The translations under genes were made by a program, and so were the position numbers. Positions 22,819 through 29,352 of a DNA stretch of 32,194 nucleotides are shown here, piece after piece. This stretch comes from Candidatus Woesearchaeota archaeon (GTDB taxonomy: Archaea > Nanobdellota > Nanobdellia > SCGC-AAA011-G17 > JACPNG01), in assembly GCA_018303365.1 (NCBI GenBank), contig JAGVYI010000015.1, positions 1 to 32,194 of the forward strand. The letters run 5' to 3'. Positions within the stretch are counted from its first letter, which is position 1; every line of letters starts with the position of its first letter. The notes under the pieces are model-generated. The model saw only the letters and a program-made list of their open reading frames with translations. It did not search any database and had not been told where the DNA came from.

Positions 22819-23799
22819 ATGGATATTAAGTTCATACGCGACGATGCAGCCATTGAGCGTGAAAAAGTGTTCTCCGAAGTTATATCCTTGGTTAAAAAAA
22901 ATGTTGCAAAGGAAAGAGAGCAGGATGTTGCAAAAAGGTTTCTCTTTGAACTTTGTAAGGCTGCAAAAAAAATAAAACAGGAGAAAGTTACAAAGTCAGA
23001 AGAAGGTATAAATGAGGATATAAGGCTAGGACCAGAAGTACAATTGGCTATTCAAGAAAAATGGAAGACTGCTTTAGAAGACTCCCAAAAGCAAGTTCAG
23101 GTACGGTCTCCAGAGAAAACAAATGAACATGAAAAAGTTGATGAAATAAAAAAAGTCCATTCACCAATTCCAGAAAGAACACCGGTTCAAGATGAAGTAG
23201 AAAAAGATTATCCGAAAACATACCCTCTTATCGTTACAGACCATAAAGTTATGGCTACAGCAACGATTTACAAAGATCCAAATACGCAGAAGTTGGTATA
23301 CAGTGTTGCAGAACCGTTTGCAAATGAGGCAATAATTAAAAGGGTGAAAAAGGATATAGGAAAAAAATACAAGAAAGAAAAGACTATCATTGCAAATGAT
23401 GAATTTATAGAAGAAAAAGTAGAGAAGGCGGCAAAAAAAGAAAAGGTAGACTATCGCATTGCAATGGTTGAACCAATAAAGTATTACCTTTTTAGGGATT
23501 TTACAGGATTAGGTGTTATTGAGCCGCTTCTTCATGATAAGGGTGTATCACAGGTAAAATGCGAAGGTACAGCAAAACCAATAAAAGTGGTGCACAAGGC
23601 AGAAGGGGAATTAGAAACAACAATATCATTTAAAGATAAAAAAGACCTAGACTGGTTTGTTGATTTTCTTGCTGAGCTAACTCAGACAAAAATATTAAAA
23701 GGTCAAACAACAATTCAGGCCAATTGGAATAACCTGAAGATAGAAGCAAATAAGGGAAAAGAAGTAGACTCAAGGTTTATTATAACAAAGTTACCATAA
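22819..23799 (+). CDS. Stand-alone N-terminal domain of a type II/IV secretion ATPase (no ATPase domain)
   Basis: A 326-residue protein. The N-terminal 60 residues are helical, then a charged low-complexity linker (about 70-130), and from about 223 to the end a region closely resembling the domain that precedes the RecA-like motor in archaeal GspE/FlaI/PilT-type ATPases: YYLFRDFTGLGVIEPLLHD, then PIKVVHKAEGELETTISF, then DWFVDFLAELTQ, ending SRFIITKLP. In full-length enzymes this last strand leads directly into the Walker A domain. Here the gene stops and a tRNA follows 37 bp later. No Walker motif is present. The start at 22819 is chosen because it follows the coiled-coil stop by 1 nt. The protein may be a regulatory or structural relic, or a truncated gene. 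Confidence 0.72.
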   Translation: MDIKFIRDDAAIEREKVFSEVISLVKKNVAKEREQDVAKRFLFELCKAAKKIKQEKVTKSEEGINEDIRLGPEVQLAIQEKWKTALEDSQKQVQVRSPEKTNEHEKVDEIKKVHSPIPERTPVQDEVEKDYPKTYPLIVTDHKVMATATIYKDPNTQKLVYSVAEPFANEAIIKRVKKDIGKKYKKEKTIIANDEFIEEKVEKAAKKEKVDYRIAMVEPIKYYLFRDFTGLGVIEPLLHDKGVSQVKCEGTAKPIKVVHKAEGELETTISFKDKKDLDWFVDFLAELTQTKILKGQTTIQANWNNLKIEANKGKEVDSRFIITKLP

Positions 23800-23800
23800 G

Positions 23801-23811
23801 CTTTAAATATA
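23801..23811 (+). promoter_or_regulatory. TATA box of tRNA-Gly
   Basis: CTTTAAATATA is centred about 31 nt upstream of the tRNA 5' end. Confidence 0.5.
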
Positions 23812-23836
23812 AAGTTCTGGAAAATTGTGTTGTTTT

Positions 23837-23909
23837 GCGCTGGTAGTATAGTGGCCCAGTATACCGCGTTGCCAACGCGGTGACCCGGGTTCAAATCCCG
23901 GCCAGCGCA
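23837..23909 (+). tRNA. tRNA-Gly(GCC)
   Basis: A 73-nt cloverleaf. The acceptor GCGCTGG/CCAGCGC is perfect, the D arm is of the glycine type (GTATAGTGG...), the anticodon stem CCGCG/CGCGG carries loop TTGCCAA with anticodon GCC, the variable loop is short (TGAC), and the T arm is CCGGG-TTCAAAT-CCCGG. The discriminator is A. CCA is not encoded and no intron is seen. Confidence 0.97.
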
Positions 23910-23944
23910 TAAAGACGAAAAAAACATAACATAATTCAAAAGCA

Positions 23945-23957
23945 AAATAGTTATAAG
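23945..23957 (+). promoter_or_regulatory. TATA-like element of the Nudix gene
   Basis: AATAGTTATAAGT is centred about 30 nt upstream of the ATG at 23982. Confidence 0.35.
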
Positions 23958-23981
23958 TTCTAACAAAGCAATTGCTACAAG

Positions 23982-24325
23982 ATGGCAAGTGAGTTCCCAG
24001 CTAGAGATGAATTCTTATCTAGGTACGGTGATGGACTTGTTTTAACTGCGAGCGCATTGGTTCAAAATAATAGAAGATATCTGCTTGTTCTTTGTCCAGC
24101 ATACGGACTATGGAGACCACCCGGAGGAATGGTTGAACCAGGTGAAGACCCAAAAGATACAGTAATAAGAGAAATGAAAGAAGAATTGGGTATTGGTGTT
24201 GATAACCCGGTTTTTGTTGGTTAACCCCCCAAGAACTAATGATTCACCCAATGATGGAAGGAGCATTTGTTGATTTAATCAGGAGAAGGCCAGATTTATT
24301 AGAAAACCTTGTAAACGGAAAATAG
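23982..24325 (+). pseudogene. Nudix hydrolase, broken by internal deletion and frameshift
   Basis: The first frame (23982-24224, 80 aa) holds a complete Nudix box, G-x5-E-x7-REMKEELGI, after the expected N-terminal strands (YLLVLCPAYGLWRPPGG). It then meets TAA right after VDNPVFVG. A second frame from about 24218 to TAG at 24323 encodes WLTPQELMIHPMMEGAFVD and a helical end, which looks like a normal Nudix C-terminus. Together the parts are about 30 residues shorter than typical Nudix proteins, so the central strands are missing and the frames differ. Either a decayed gene or an assembly fault. A complete enzyme would hydrolyse nucleoside diphosphates linked to another moiety. Confidence 0.72.
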
Positions 24326-24523
24326 TTAAACCTTGTGTGTTTTTTTATTTCCCTTTCTTGGACCTTCCGCATCTCCACCACTACCCCGATAGTGGTGTTT
24401 TGATTCCTGCTGTTCGCGCAGTTGGTTTGCGTCAAACATAAATTGCTTTCCACAGTATATACACCAGTGAAATCCATTAAAGAAATTATCAAAATTGTTG
24501 CCGCAACGGTTGCACTTAGTCAT
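24326..24523 (-). CDS. Small zinc-ribbon protein
   Basis: A 65-residue protein with two CxxC knuckles, Cys4/Cys7 (KCNRCGNNF) and Cys21/Cys24 (WCIYCGKQF), as in treble-clef or zinc-ribbon folds, followed by a charged tail rich in His, Gly and Lys. Such small proteins often bind nucleic acid or ribosomes, but no specific role can be assigned. A good TATA box at 24543-24552 lies about 25 nt upstream of the ATG, supporting a real, leaderless gene despite its small size. Its stop abuts the end of the Nudix remnant. Confidence 0.7.
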   Translation of the reverse strand: MTKCNRCGNNFDNFFNGFHWCIYCGKQFMFDANQLREQQESKHHYRGSGGDAEGPRKGNKKTHKV

Positions 24524-24542
24524 AATAAAGCTAGAAAAAAGC

Positions 24543-24552
24543 CATATATAAA
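24543..24552 (-). promoter_or_regulatory. TATA box of the zinc-ribbon gene
   Basis: Minus-strand TTTATATATG is centred about 25 nt upstream of the ATG at 24523. It overlaps the 3' end region of the upstream gene, whose stop is at 24555. Confidence 0.5.
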
Positions 24553-24554
24553 CT

Positions 24555-25484
24555 TTACTTTACAACCCCTGGTCCATATTCTTGAAGGCCACGCACAAGA
24601 TCTTGAATTATCCTAGCTGCCATCTGTGGATGCCAGAGGTTCATAAATTCACAAGGTTCAATCTCAAGGATAATGCGTTTTGCATCAGGTAGGAGTTTGC
24701 GCTTTGGTCCATGAGCAATATCCCCGCTAAAAACATGAGATACTGTAAGGCGCGGTTCAGGTGTCTTTACAACGGCATTCTTAACTGCTTCAACAAAGTA
24801 GTATGGAGTAAAATTGCGCTTGAGATTGTCCGCAGCGTACTTATCGGCGTACTTATATATGACCTCAATATCTTTTTTAAGGTTTTTTTGAAACTCAACA
24901 CCTATTTGTTTTGGGTCAAAGCCGTCATAAACACGCATAATCTTCAGAACAGTCCGGCGACTCTCAAAAACGATTGCATTCCTATAGTCTTTTGTAATTG
25001 CCTTAAAAAAAGAAGAATATTTTTTGTTAATGTGGTCAACAACCGCATTAAGAATCTTTAAGTTTGTTCTTTTGCCAAAAGAAACAACATCCATGATACT
25101 CGGTATGGTTTTGATACGGGAAAAGGCCCTGTGAATAAGGAGGATGCAGTCTCCTTTGTTTATTTCTTCCCAGAAATTTTGATAAATACTAAGTCGCATC
25201 TCATAATCAGCAGCGTCACGGGCAACCCACCCATAGTTGCGCCGATAATTTTCCATTATTGCGTTATCTGAAGCCAGAAGGAAGACATTAAACATTTCAA
25301 GCGCAAGTTTTTGAGGCGGGATATCACGGTTAAAATCAACACCAAGAAGGCGTTTACGTGGCATATGGGAAATAATAAGTGTACCACCCATATTCTTCCA
25401 GCAAATACTCGCAACAGTCTCGGAATGGTGGTCTCGGGAAGTAACAGTTTCAAGTGCAGGGCCAGAGTGGGGTGCTGCAATGAT
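24555..25484 (-). CDS. N-formylglutamate-amidohydrolase-like protein, start codon unclear
   Basis: About 310 residues. The N-terminal region LIIAAPHSGPALE, then DHHSETVAS, then LLGVDFNRDIPP resembles the metal-site layout of N-formylglutamate amidohydrolase-type hydrolases (a PHSG-like strand and a D-x-NR motif), but the match is only by eye. The rest is a mixed alpha/beta domain with a conserved-looking IILEIEPCEFMN near the C-terminus. The start is odd. The frame is open to 25682, but residues before about 25500 are the antisense of the conserved NSUN N-terminus, and no ATG, GTG or TTG occurs between that overlap and the PHSG motif. A TATA-like element (about 25523-25534) points to transcription start near 25500. 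The coordinate given marks an ATC/ATT pair and is only a placeholder. Confidence 0.55.
   Translation of the reverse strand: MIAAPHSGPALETVTSRDHHSETVASICWKNMGGTLIISHMPRKRLLGVDFNRDIPPQKLALEMFNVFLLASDNAIMENYRRNYGWVARDAADYEMRLSIYQNFWEEINKGDCILLIHRAFSRIKTIPSIMDVVSFGKRTNLKILNAVVDHINKKYSSFFKAITKDYRNAIVFESRRTVLKIMRVYDGFDPKQIGVEFQKNLKKDIEVIYKYADKYAADNLKRNFTPYYFVEAVKNAVVKTPEPRLTVSHVFSGDIAHGPKRKLLPDAKRIILEIEPCEFMNLWHPQMAARIIQDLVRGLQEYGPGVVK
25469..25474 (+). promoter_or_regulatory. Ribosome-binding site of the NSUN gene
   Basis: GGGGTG lies 5 nt before the ATG at 25480. No TATA box is seen close by, so the transcript must begin inside the divergent gene. Confidence 0.4.
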
Positions 25485-26382
25485 AAGACCGCTATCTCCT
25501 GAGTTTAAGAGAAATTTTATTGAAAGATATAATAGGCTAACAGACTGGGAAGTATTTAAGGAATATTCTCTAAAACCGCTTCGAAAGTCAATAAGGGTAA
25601 ACACACTCAAAGTGACTGTAAAGGAAATGAAAAAAAGATTTGGCCTTGAACAGATCCCTTGGTATAAATGTGGGTTTTTCATAAAGGGTTTTGCACTTGG
25701 AAATACAATTGAACACCAATTAGGGTATATTTATTTGCAGGAAGCAGCGTCAATGATACCACCGGTTGTATTAGACCCAAGGCCAAAGGATAAGGTTCTT
25801 GATATGTGCGCCTCACCAGGAAGCAAGACAACGCAAATGGCAGCGATGATGAAAAATAAAGGAATAATAGTTGCAAATGATAATAAAATAGACCGGATGA
25901 AACCTCTGGTTATGAACTTGCAGCGTTGTGGGGTAATTAATACACTTGTGACAAGGATGGAAGGTTGGTGGTTTAATCAGACTTTTGATAAGATTCTGCT
26001 TGACGCTCCTTGTTCGGGTATTGGGGCAATCAGAAAATCGTACAAAACAATAGCAATGTGGAACCCAAACATGGTAAAGAAACTTTCAGGTCTTCAAAAA
26101 AAACTTATTCTAAAGGCCTTTGATGCGCTAAATGAGAAAGGGATTCTTGTTTACTCGACATGCACCACAGAACCTGAAGAAAACGAAGGTGTAGTTGACT
26201 TCCTTCTCAGAAAGAAAGGTAATGCTACGCTTCAGAAAATCGCTCTGCCTATAAAGAGTTCTGAACCAGTCAATACTTTTGGAAAAGAAAAATATAGTCA
26301 GGAAGTAAAAAGATGTTTGCGATTGTGGCCTCAAGATAATGATACAGAAGGATTTTTTATTGCAAAGATAAAAAAGTTATAG
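25480..26382 (+). CDS. NSUN-family (RsmB/NOP2/Sun) RNA m5C methyltransferase
   Basis: A 300-residue SAM-dependent enzyme that methylates cytosine C5 in tRNA or rRNA. After the N-terminal RNA-binding region (FIERYNRLTDWEVF, then LRKSIRVNTLK) come the SAM motif DMCASPGSKT (108-117), motif IV DAPCSG (175-180, Cys178) and motif VI STCTTEPEENE (226-236, catalytic Cys228). Both cysteines of the two-Cys mechanism are present, so activity is expected. The target base cannot be deduced. The 5' end overlaps head to head with the amidohydrolase-like gene. The 3' end overlaps the next, convergent gene by 6 bp. Confidence 0.93.
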   Translation: MIRPLSPEFKRNFIERYNRLTDWEVFKEYSLKPLRKSIRVNTLKVTVKEMKKRFGLEQIPWYKCGFFIKGFALGNTIEHQLGYIYLQEAASMIPPVVLDPRPKDKVLDMCASPGSKTTQMAAMMKNKGIIVANDNKIDRMKPLVMNLQRCGVINTLVTRMEGWWFNQTFDKILLDAPCSGIGAIRKSYKTIAMWNPNMVKKLSGLQKKLILKAFDALNEKGILVYSTCTTEPEENEGVVDFLLRKKGNATLQKIALPIKSSEPVNTFGKEKYSQEVKRCLRLWPQDNDTEGFFIAKIKKL

Positions 26383-26775
26383 GGGATTAAGTCCAAACCT
26401 GCAAAGCTCATCATTGAATCTATGGTAAATAGAAAGGCTTGGAAGTTTGGAAGATATAGCATAGATAAGTGACCCTCCAAAAATGTAAATAATGGACTGG
26501 ACCATTGTGAATGCTTGAGGATGAGCATTTTCTAATCCATAGAGGCCAGAAATAAGGGAAGGAACGCTCATGGCAATGATTCCTGGGGCAATCACATCTC
26601 TAAAACAAATAGCAGTTTGTGATACCTTTAAAGCAGCATTGCAAATAGTGGTCTTTCTAAGAACCTGAAGTTCTGCCAGATCATATAATATTAACTCATG
26701 TTTACCACCTTCTACAGAGTGAGCGACGAGAGTACCATCTTCACCAACAGAAAGGTCAATAATGCCTTCAAGCAT
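26377..26775 (-). CDS. Uncharacterised 132-aa protein with hydrophobic C-terminal half
   Basis: I do not recognise this family. The first half (MLEGIIDLSVGEDGTLVAHS, then ELILYDLAELQVLRK) looks like a small soluble beta-rich domain. The second half contains two hydrophobic stretches (VIAPGIIAMSVPSLISGLYG and FTMVQSIIYIFGGSLIYAIS) that may be membrane helices. The ATG at 26775 is preferred over a TTG at 26790. A possible TATA element lies near 26796-26805. The stop overlaps the NSUN gene end by 6 bp. Coding status is likely but not certain. Confidence 0.5.
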   Translation of the reverse strand: MLEGIIDLSVGEDGTLVAHSVEGGKHELILYDLAELQVLRKTTICNAALKVSQTAICFRDVIAPGIIAMSVPSLISGLYGLENAHPQAFTMVQSIIYIFGGSLIYAISSKLPSLSIYHRFNDELCRFGLNPL

Positions 26776-26858
26776 AAGTATAAATGTCAAAAAAGCTTAA
26801 TAACTTTTCTATAAGCTGACAGAAACCTATTTTAAGAAGAGATACTAGGTGTAAAAAG

Positions 26859-28061
26859 ATGAGAGAACTGGTAAAGAGGTTAAGGCCAACAGTAAGGGAA
26901 TCAAAGAAAATAAAAGAAGTTGTTGCTTTGCACAAAAAAGGAATTAAAATACCCAAAACAGTTGTTCGAATTGGCGGCTCAATAGCAAAGGGTACTTTTC
27001 TTAGGGGAAGTCATGATATTGATCTTTATGTAATGTTTGATAAAAAAACATACGAAAAAAAAGATATCTCGAATATCCTCGAAAGGGCTCTGAAAAAGTT
27101 TAATCCAGTGAGGGTGCACGGCTCAAGAGACTACTTCCAGTTAAAAAAAGAAGGCTACCTTATAGAATTTATTCCCATACTTAAAATAAGAAGTCCAAAA
27201 GAAGCTAAAAATATAACTGATATAAGCCCATTTCATGTAAAGTGGGTTAAAAAGCACAACAGAAAAGATGAAGTGCGATTAACAAAAGCGTTTATGAAAG
27301 CGTCCAGCTGTTATGGTGCAGAGTCTTATATAAAAGGGTTCTCAGGATATGTTGCAGAAATCCTTACAATCACCTACGGTTCATTTGAAAATTTAACGCG
27401 CCAGGCGGCAAATTGGTCTTATAATGTGGAAATAGGAAAGAAGGAAGACATTAAGAATCTCAATAAGGCAAAGGCAAGTTCACCTATTATTCTTATTGAC
27501 CCTGTAGATAATGAAAGAAACGCAGCTGCCGCGCTCTCAAAAGAAAGGTTCAACCATTTTAGGAAAAAGTCTAAGGCTTATCAGAAGAGTCATTCGCTAA
27601 GGTTTTTTGAACAGGAAAAGTTTAGCATTGAAAAAATCAAGCGAAAATATAATAAAAAAAGTTTAATACTTCTTGAAGCGCACCCCTTAGAGAGAAAAAA
27701 AGACATCGCAGGAGCCAAACTCCTTAAGGCTTTGGAATATCTAAGAAAAAGGCTGGAAGAGTATGGGTTTGTGGTTTGGGCAAGTTCATGGCACTGGGAT
27801 GAAATTGCTTATCTCTGGCTGGTCACTCCAAAAGAAAACATTTCAAGAGTATACAGACACTTTGGACCAGAAGAAATTCAAAAACAAAGGTCAGAAGAAT
27901 TCAAAAAAAAGCATATGAATGAAAAAATCTATAATGAAAATGGAAGGCTTTATATCAAAAGGAAAAGGCGTTGGGTAGCCTCAAAAGACTATATTGATGC
28001 CATAATAAATGATGACAATCACATAAGAAAGTTTGTAAAAGAAATAAAAAGAAAAAGGTAA
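26859..28061 (+). CDS. cca: CCA-adding enzyme (tRNA nucleotidyltransferase, archaeal class I)
   Basis: Adds or repairs the 3' CCA of tRNAs without a nucleic acid template; both tRNAs in this window lack encoded CCA and need it. The 400-residue protein has the class I polymerase-beta-type head IGGSIAKGTFLRGSHDIDLYV (Gly40-Ser41, Asp53 and Asp55), a likely third carboxylate at Glu103 (LIEFIPI; usually Asp), the central-domain segment GYVAEILTITYGSFE and the tail-domain motif PVDNERNAAAALS. It is about 30-50 residues shorter than typical euryarchaeal enzymes. A TATA-like element lies near 26826-26836. The Asp-to-Glu change at the third carboxylate is worth checking but does not alter the assignment. 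Confidence 0.95.
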   Translation: MRELVKRLRPTVRESKKIKEVVALHKKGIKIPKTVVRIGGSIAKGTFLRGSHDIDLYVMFDKKTYEKKDISNILERALKKFNPVRVHGSRDYFQLKKEGYLIEFIPILKIRSPKEAKNITDISPFHVKWVKKHNRKDEVRLTKAFMKASSCYGAESYIKGFSGYVAEILTITYGSFENLTRQAANWSYNVEIGKKEDIKNLNKAKASSPIILIDPVDNERNAAAALSKERFNHFRKKSKAYQKSHSLRFFEQEKFSIEKIKRKYNKKSLILLEAHPLERKKDIAGAKLLKALEYLRKRLEEYGFVVWASSWHWDEIAYLWLVTPKENISRVYRHFGPEEIQKQRSEEFKKKHMNEKIYNENGRLYIKRKRRWVASKDYIDAIINDDNHIRKFVKEIKRKR

Positions 28062-28081
28062 GGAATAGTTGAAAAGTAGGA

Positions 28082-28138
28082 TTATCTCTTCTTAGTCTTA
28101 GTGCCAGATTTAGATTTCTTTTTTGCCAAACTATTCAC
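28082..28138 (-). CDS. Possible 18-residue Lys-rich peptide downstream of sepF
   Basis: A GTG at 28138 opens an 18-codon frame, MNSLAKKKSKSGTKTKKR, ending in TAA. It starts 5 nt after the sepF stop, and the end of sepF supplies GAGAGG as a possible ribosome-binding site. The peptide is almost entirely basic and polar. Its position and composition are suggestive, but a reading frame this short can occur by chance. Confidence 0.3.
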   Translation of the reverse strand: MNSLAKKKSKSGTKTKKR

Positions 28139-28143
28139 CCCCT

Positions 28144-28509
28144 TTACCTCTCTTTTTCTCTAGACACCTCAGCAATGCTAGAAGTGACAATAATCCAGTC
28201 ATGAGAAAGGCCAGCAATGTCTCCGCCAATTCCCTGACACACTTTTTTTAGGCGCTGGACACCCTTCTTAAAATTATCATCTCCACTCTCCTTAAGTCCC
28301 CCGATGTGAAGAAGATAAATAGACCTGCCTTGCCTAAGTTGATTGATAATATCCTCGACATCCTCCAAAGATTGAATGTGTTCAGTGCGGATTCCAAGTT
28401 TACCCGGAGCATTAATGCTGTCAAAGTCAACAAGAACCTCATCATAAGCTGAGAAGTCTTCAAGCGAAGGGGAAAACTTATCCCGAATCCAAGAAACAAT
28501 CGTACCCAT
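28144..28509 (-). CDS. sepF: SepF-like cell-division protein
   Basis: A 121-residue SepF/DUF552 homologue. In archaea SepF anchors FtsZ to the membrane. An amphipathic N-terminal helix (MGTIVSWIRDKF) fits the membrane-targeting sequence, followed by a short linker and the SepF core: IRTEHIQSLEDVEDIINQL, GRSIYLLHIGGL, then RLKKVCQGIGGDIAGLSHDW and IIVTSS. FtsZ at 14694 is the presumed partner; no FtsA is seen. It is divergent from psmB, with a weak TATA at about 28530-28542. Confidence 0.88.
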   Translation of the reverse strand: MGTIVSWIRDKFSPSLEDFSAYDEVLVDFDSINAPGKLGIRTEHIQSLEDVEDIINQLRQGRSIYLLHIGGLKESGDDNFKKGVQRLKKVCQGIGGDIAGLSHDWIIVTSSIAEVSREKER

Positions 28510-28615
28510 GCCTGCTCGTGTATTTACCTATTAAAATAAAAAAGTTGTAAAAGTATTTAATGATTTTCGTTATTCAATACTCAAATAAAACAGGAAAGAA
28601 AACCAATAACCAAAA

Positions 28616-28625
28616 GATTTATAAA
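28616..28625 (+). promoter_or_regulatory. TATA box of psmB
   Basis: GATTTATAAA predicts transcription start near 28647, giving a short leader before the GTG at 28658 or ATG at 28667. Confidence 0.5.
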
Positions 28626-28657
28626 CAAAAACAAGACCCACCTACTAACTTATTCTG

Positions 28658-29302
28658 GTGAAACTTATGAATGGAGACCCAAAAACAGGAACAACAACCA
28701 TCGGTTTGGTATGCAAAGAGGGGATTATTCTGGCAGCTGACCGGAGAGTAAGCGCTGGTTACCTAATAGCAAAAAAAGATTATGAGAAGGTCGTTCCAAT
28801 AACAGACAATATAGCGGTAACAATAGCCGGGTCTGTCTCAGACATCCAGATGGTCATCAAAATAATCAAGGCGCAAATAAGGCTGAATAAGTTTCGTTCA
28901 GGAAAAGAGCCGCTGGTTCGGGAGATGGCGAATCTTTTGATGACAATGGTCTATGGAAATATAAGGCGAATGACAATGATTCCGAGTATTACAGCTTTTT
29001 TGGTTGGAGGGTTTGACAATACTGGCAGTCATCTATTTGAGATAAGCCCAGCAGGGAGTATTATTGAATTTGATGACTATGTGACAGATGGTTCTGGTTC
29101 TGTTTTCGCTCTAGGGGTACTTGAGGCAAACTATAAAAAAGACCTTTCATTGCAGGAAGGGATAAAATTAGCTCTCAAGGCCTTAAATGCAGCGATGCAG
29201 CGGGACATGGCCTCAGGAAATGGTGTTGATATTTACGCAATAACAAAAGAAGGAGCAAAGAAAGTCTTTGAAAAACAAATCGATACAAATTTGGTGATAT
29301 AA
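28658..29302 (+). CDS. psmB: Proteasome subunit beta
   Basis: The catalytic subunit of the archaeal 20S proteasome. A short propeptide (MKLMNGDPKTG) precedes the autocatalytic Gly-Thr cleavage site, so mature Thr1 is residue 12 of the 214-residue precursor. In mature numbering Asp17 (AADRR) and Lys33 (YEKV) of the Ntn-hydrolase active site are in place, and the SDxxM region and GSGSVFALG loop are typical. The start may be the GTG at 28658 or the ATG at 28667; the latter is preceded by a GGTG and would shorten the propeptide by three residues. fttA follows 50 bp downstream in the same direction, an arrangement common in archaea. The alpha subunit is elsewhere. Confidence 0.96.
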   Translation: MKLMNGDPKTGTTTIGLVCKEGIILAADRRVSAGYLIAKKDYEKVVPITDNIAVTIAGSVSDIQMVIKIIKAQIRLNKFRSGKEPLVREMANLLMTMVYGNIRRMTMIPSITAFLVGGFDNTGSHLFEISPAGSIIEFDDYVTDGSGSVFALGVLEANYKKDLSLQEGIKLALKALNAAMQRDMASGNGVDIYAITKEGAKKVFEKQIDTNLVI

Positions 29303-29352
29303 AGGATATTTTCTCTAATTATTTTTAATAAACAAACTATAACAAGAAGAAC

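Noticed and set aside
23800-24325. Integrated element at tRNA-Gly
   Set aside because: A truncated gene on one side and a broken gene on the other are suggestive, but I see no duplicated tRNA 3' end, integrase or shifted composition.
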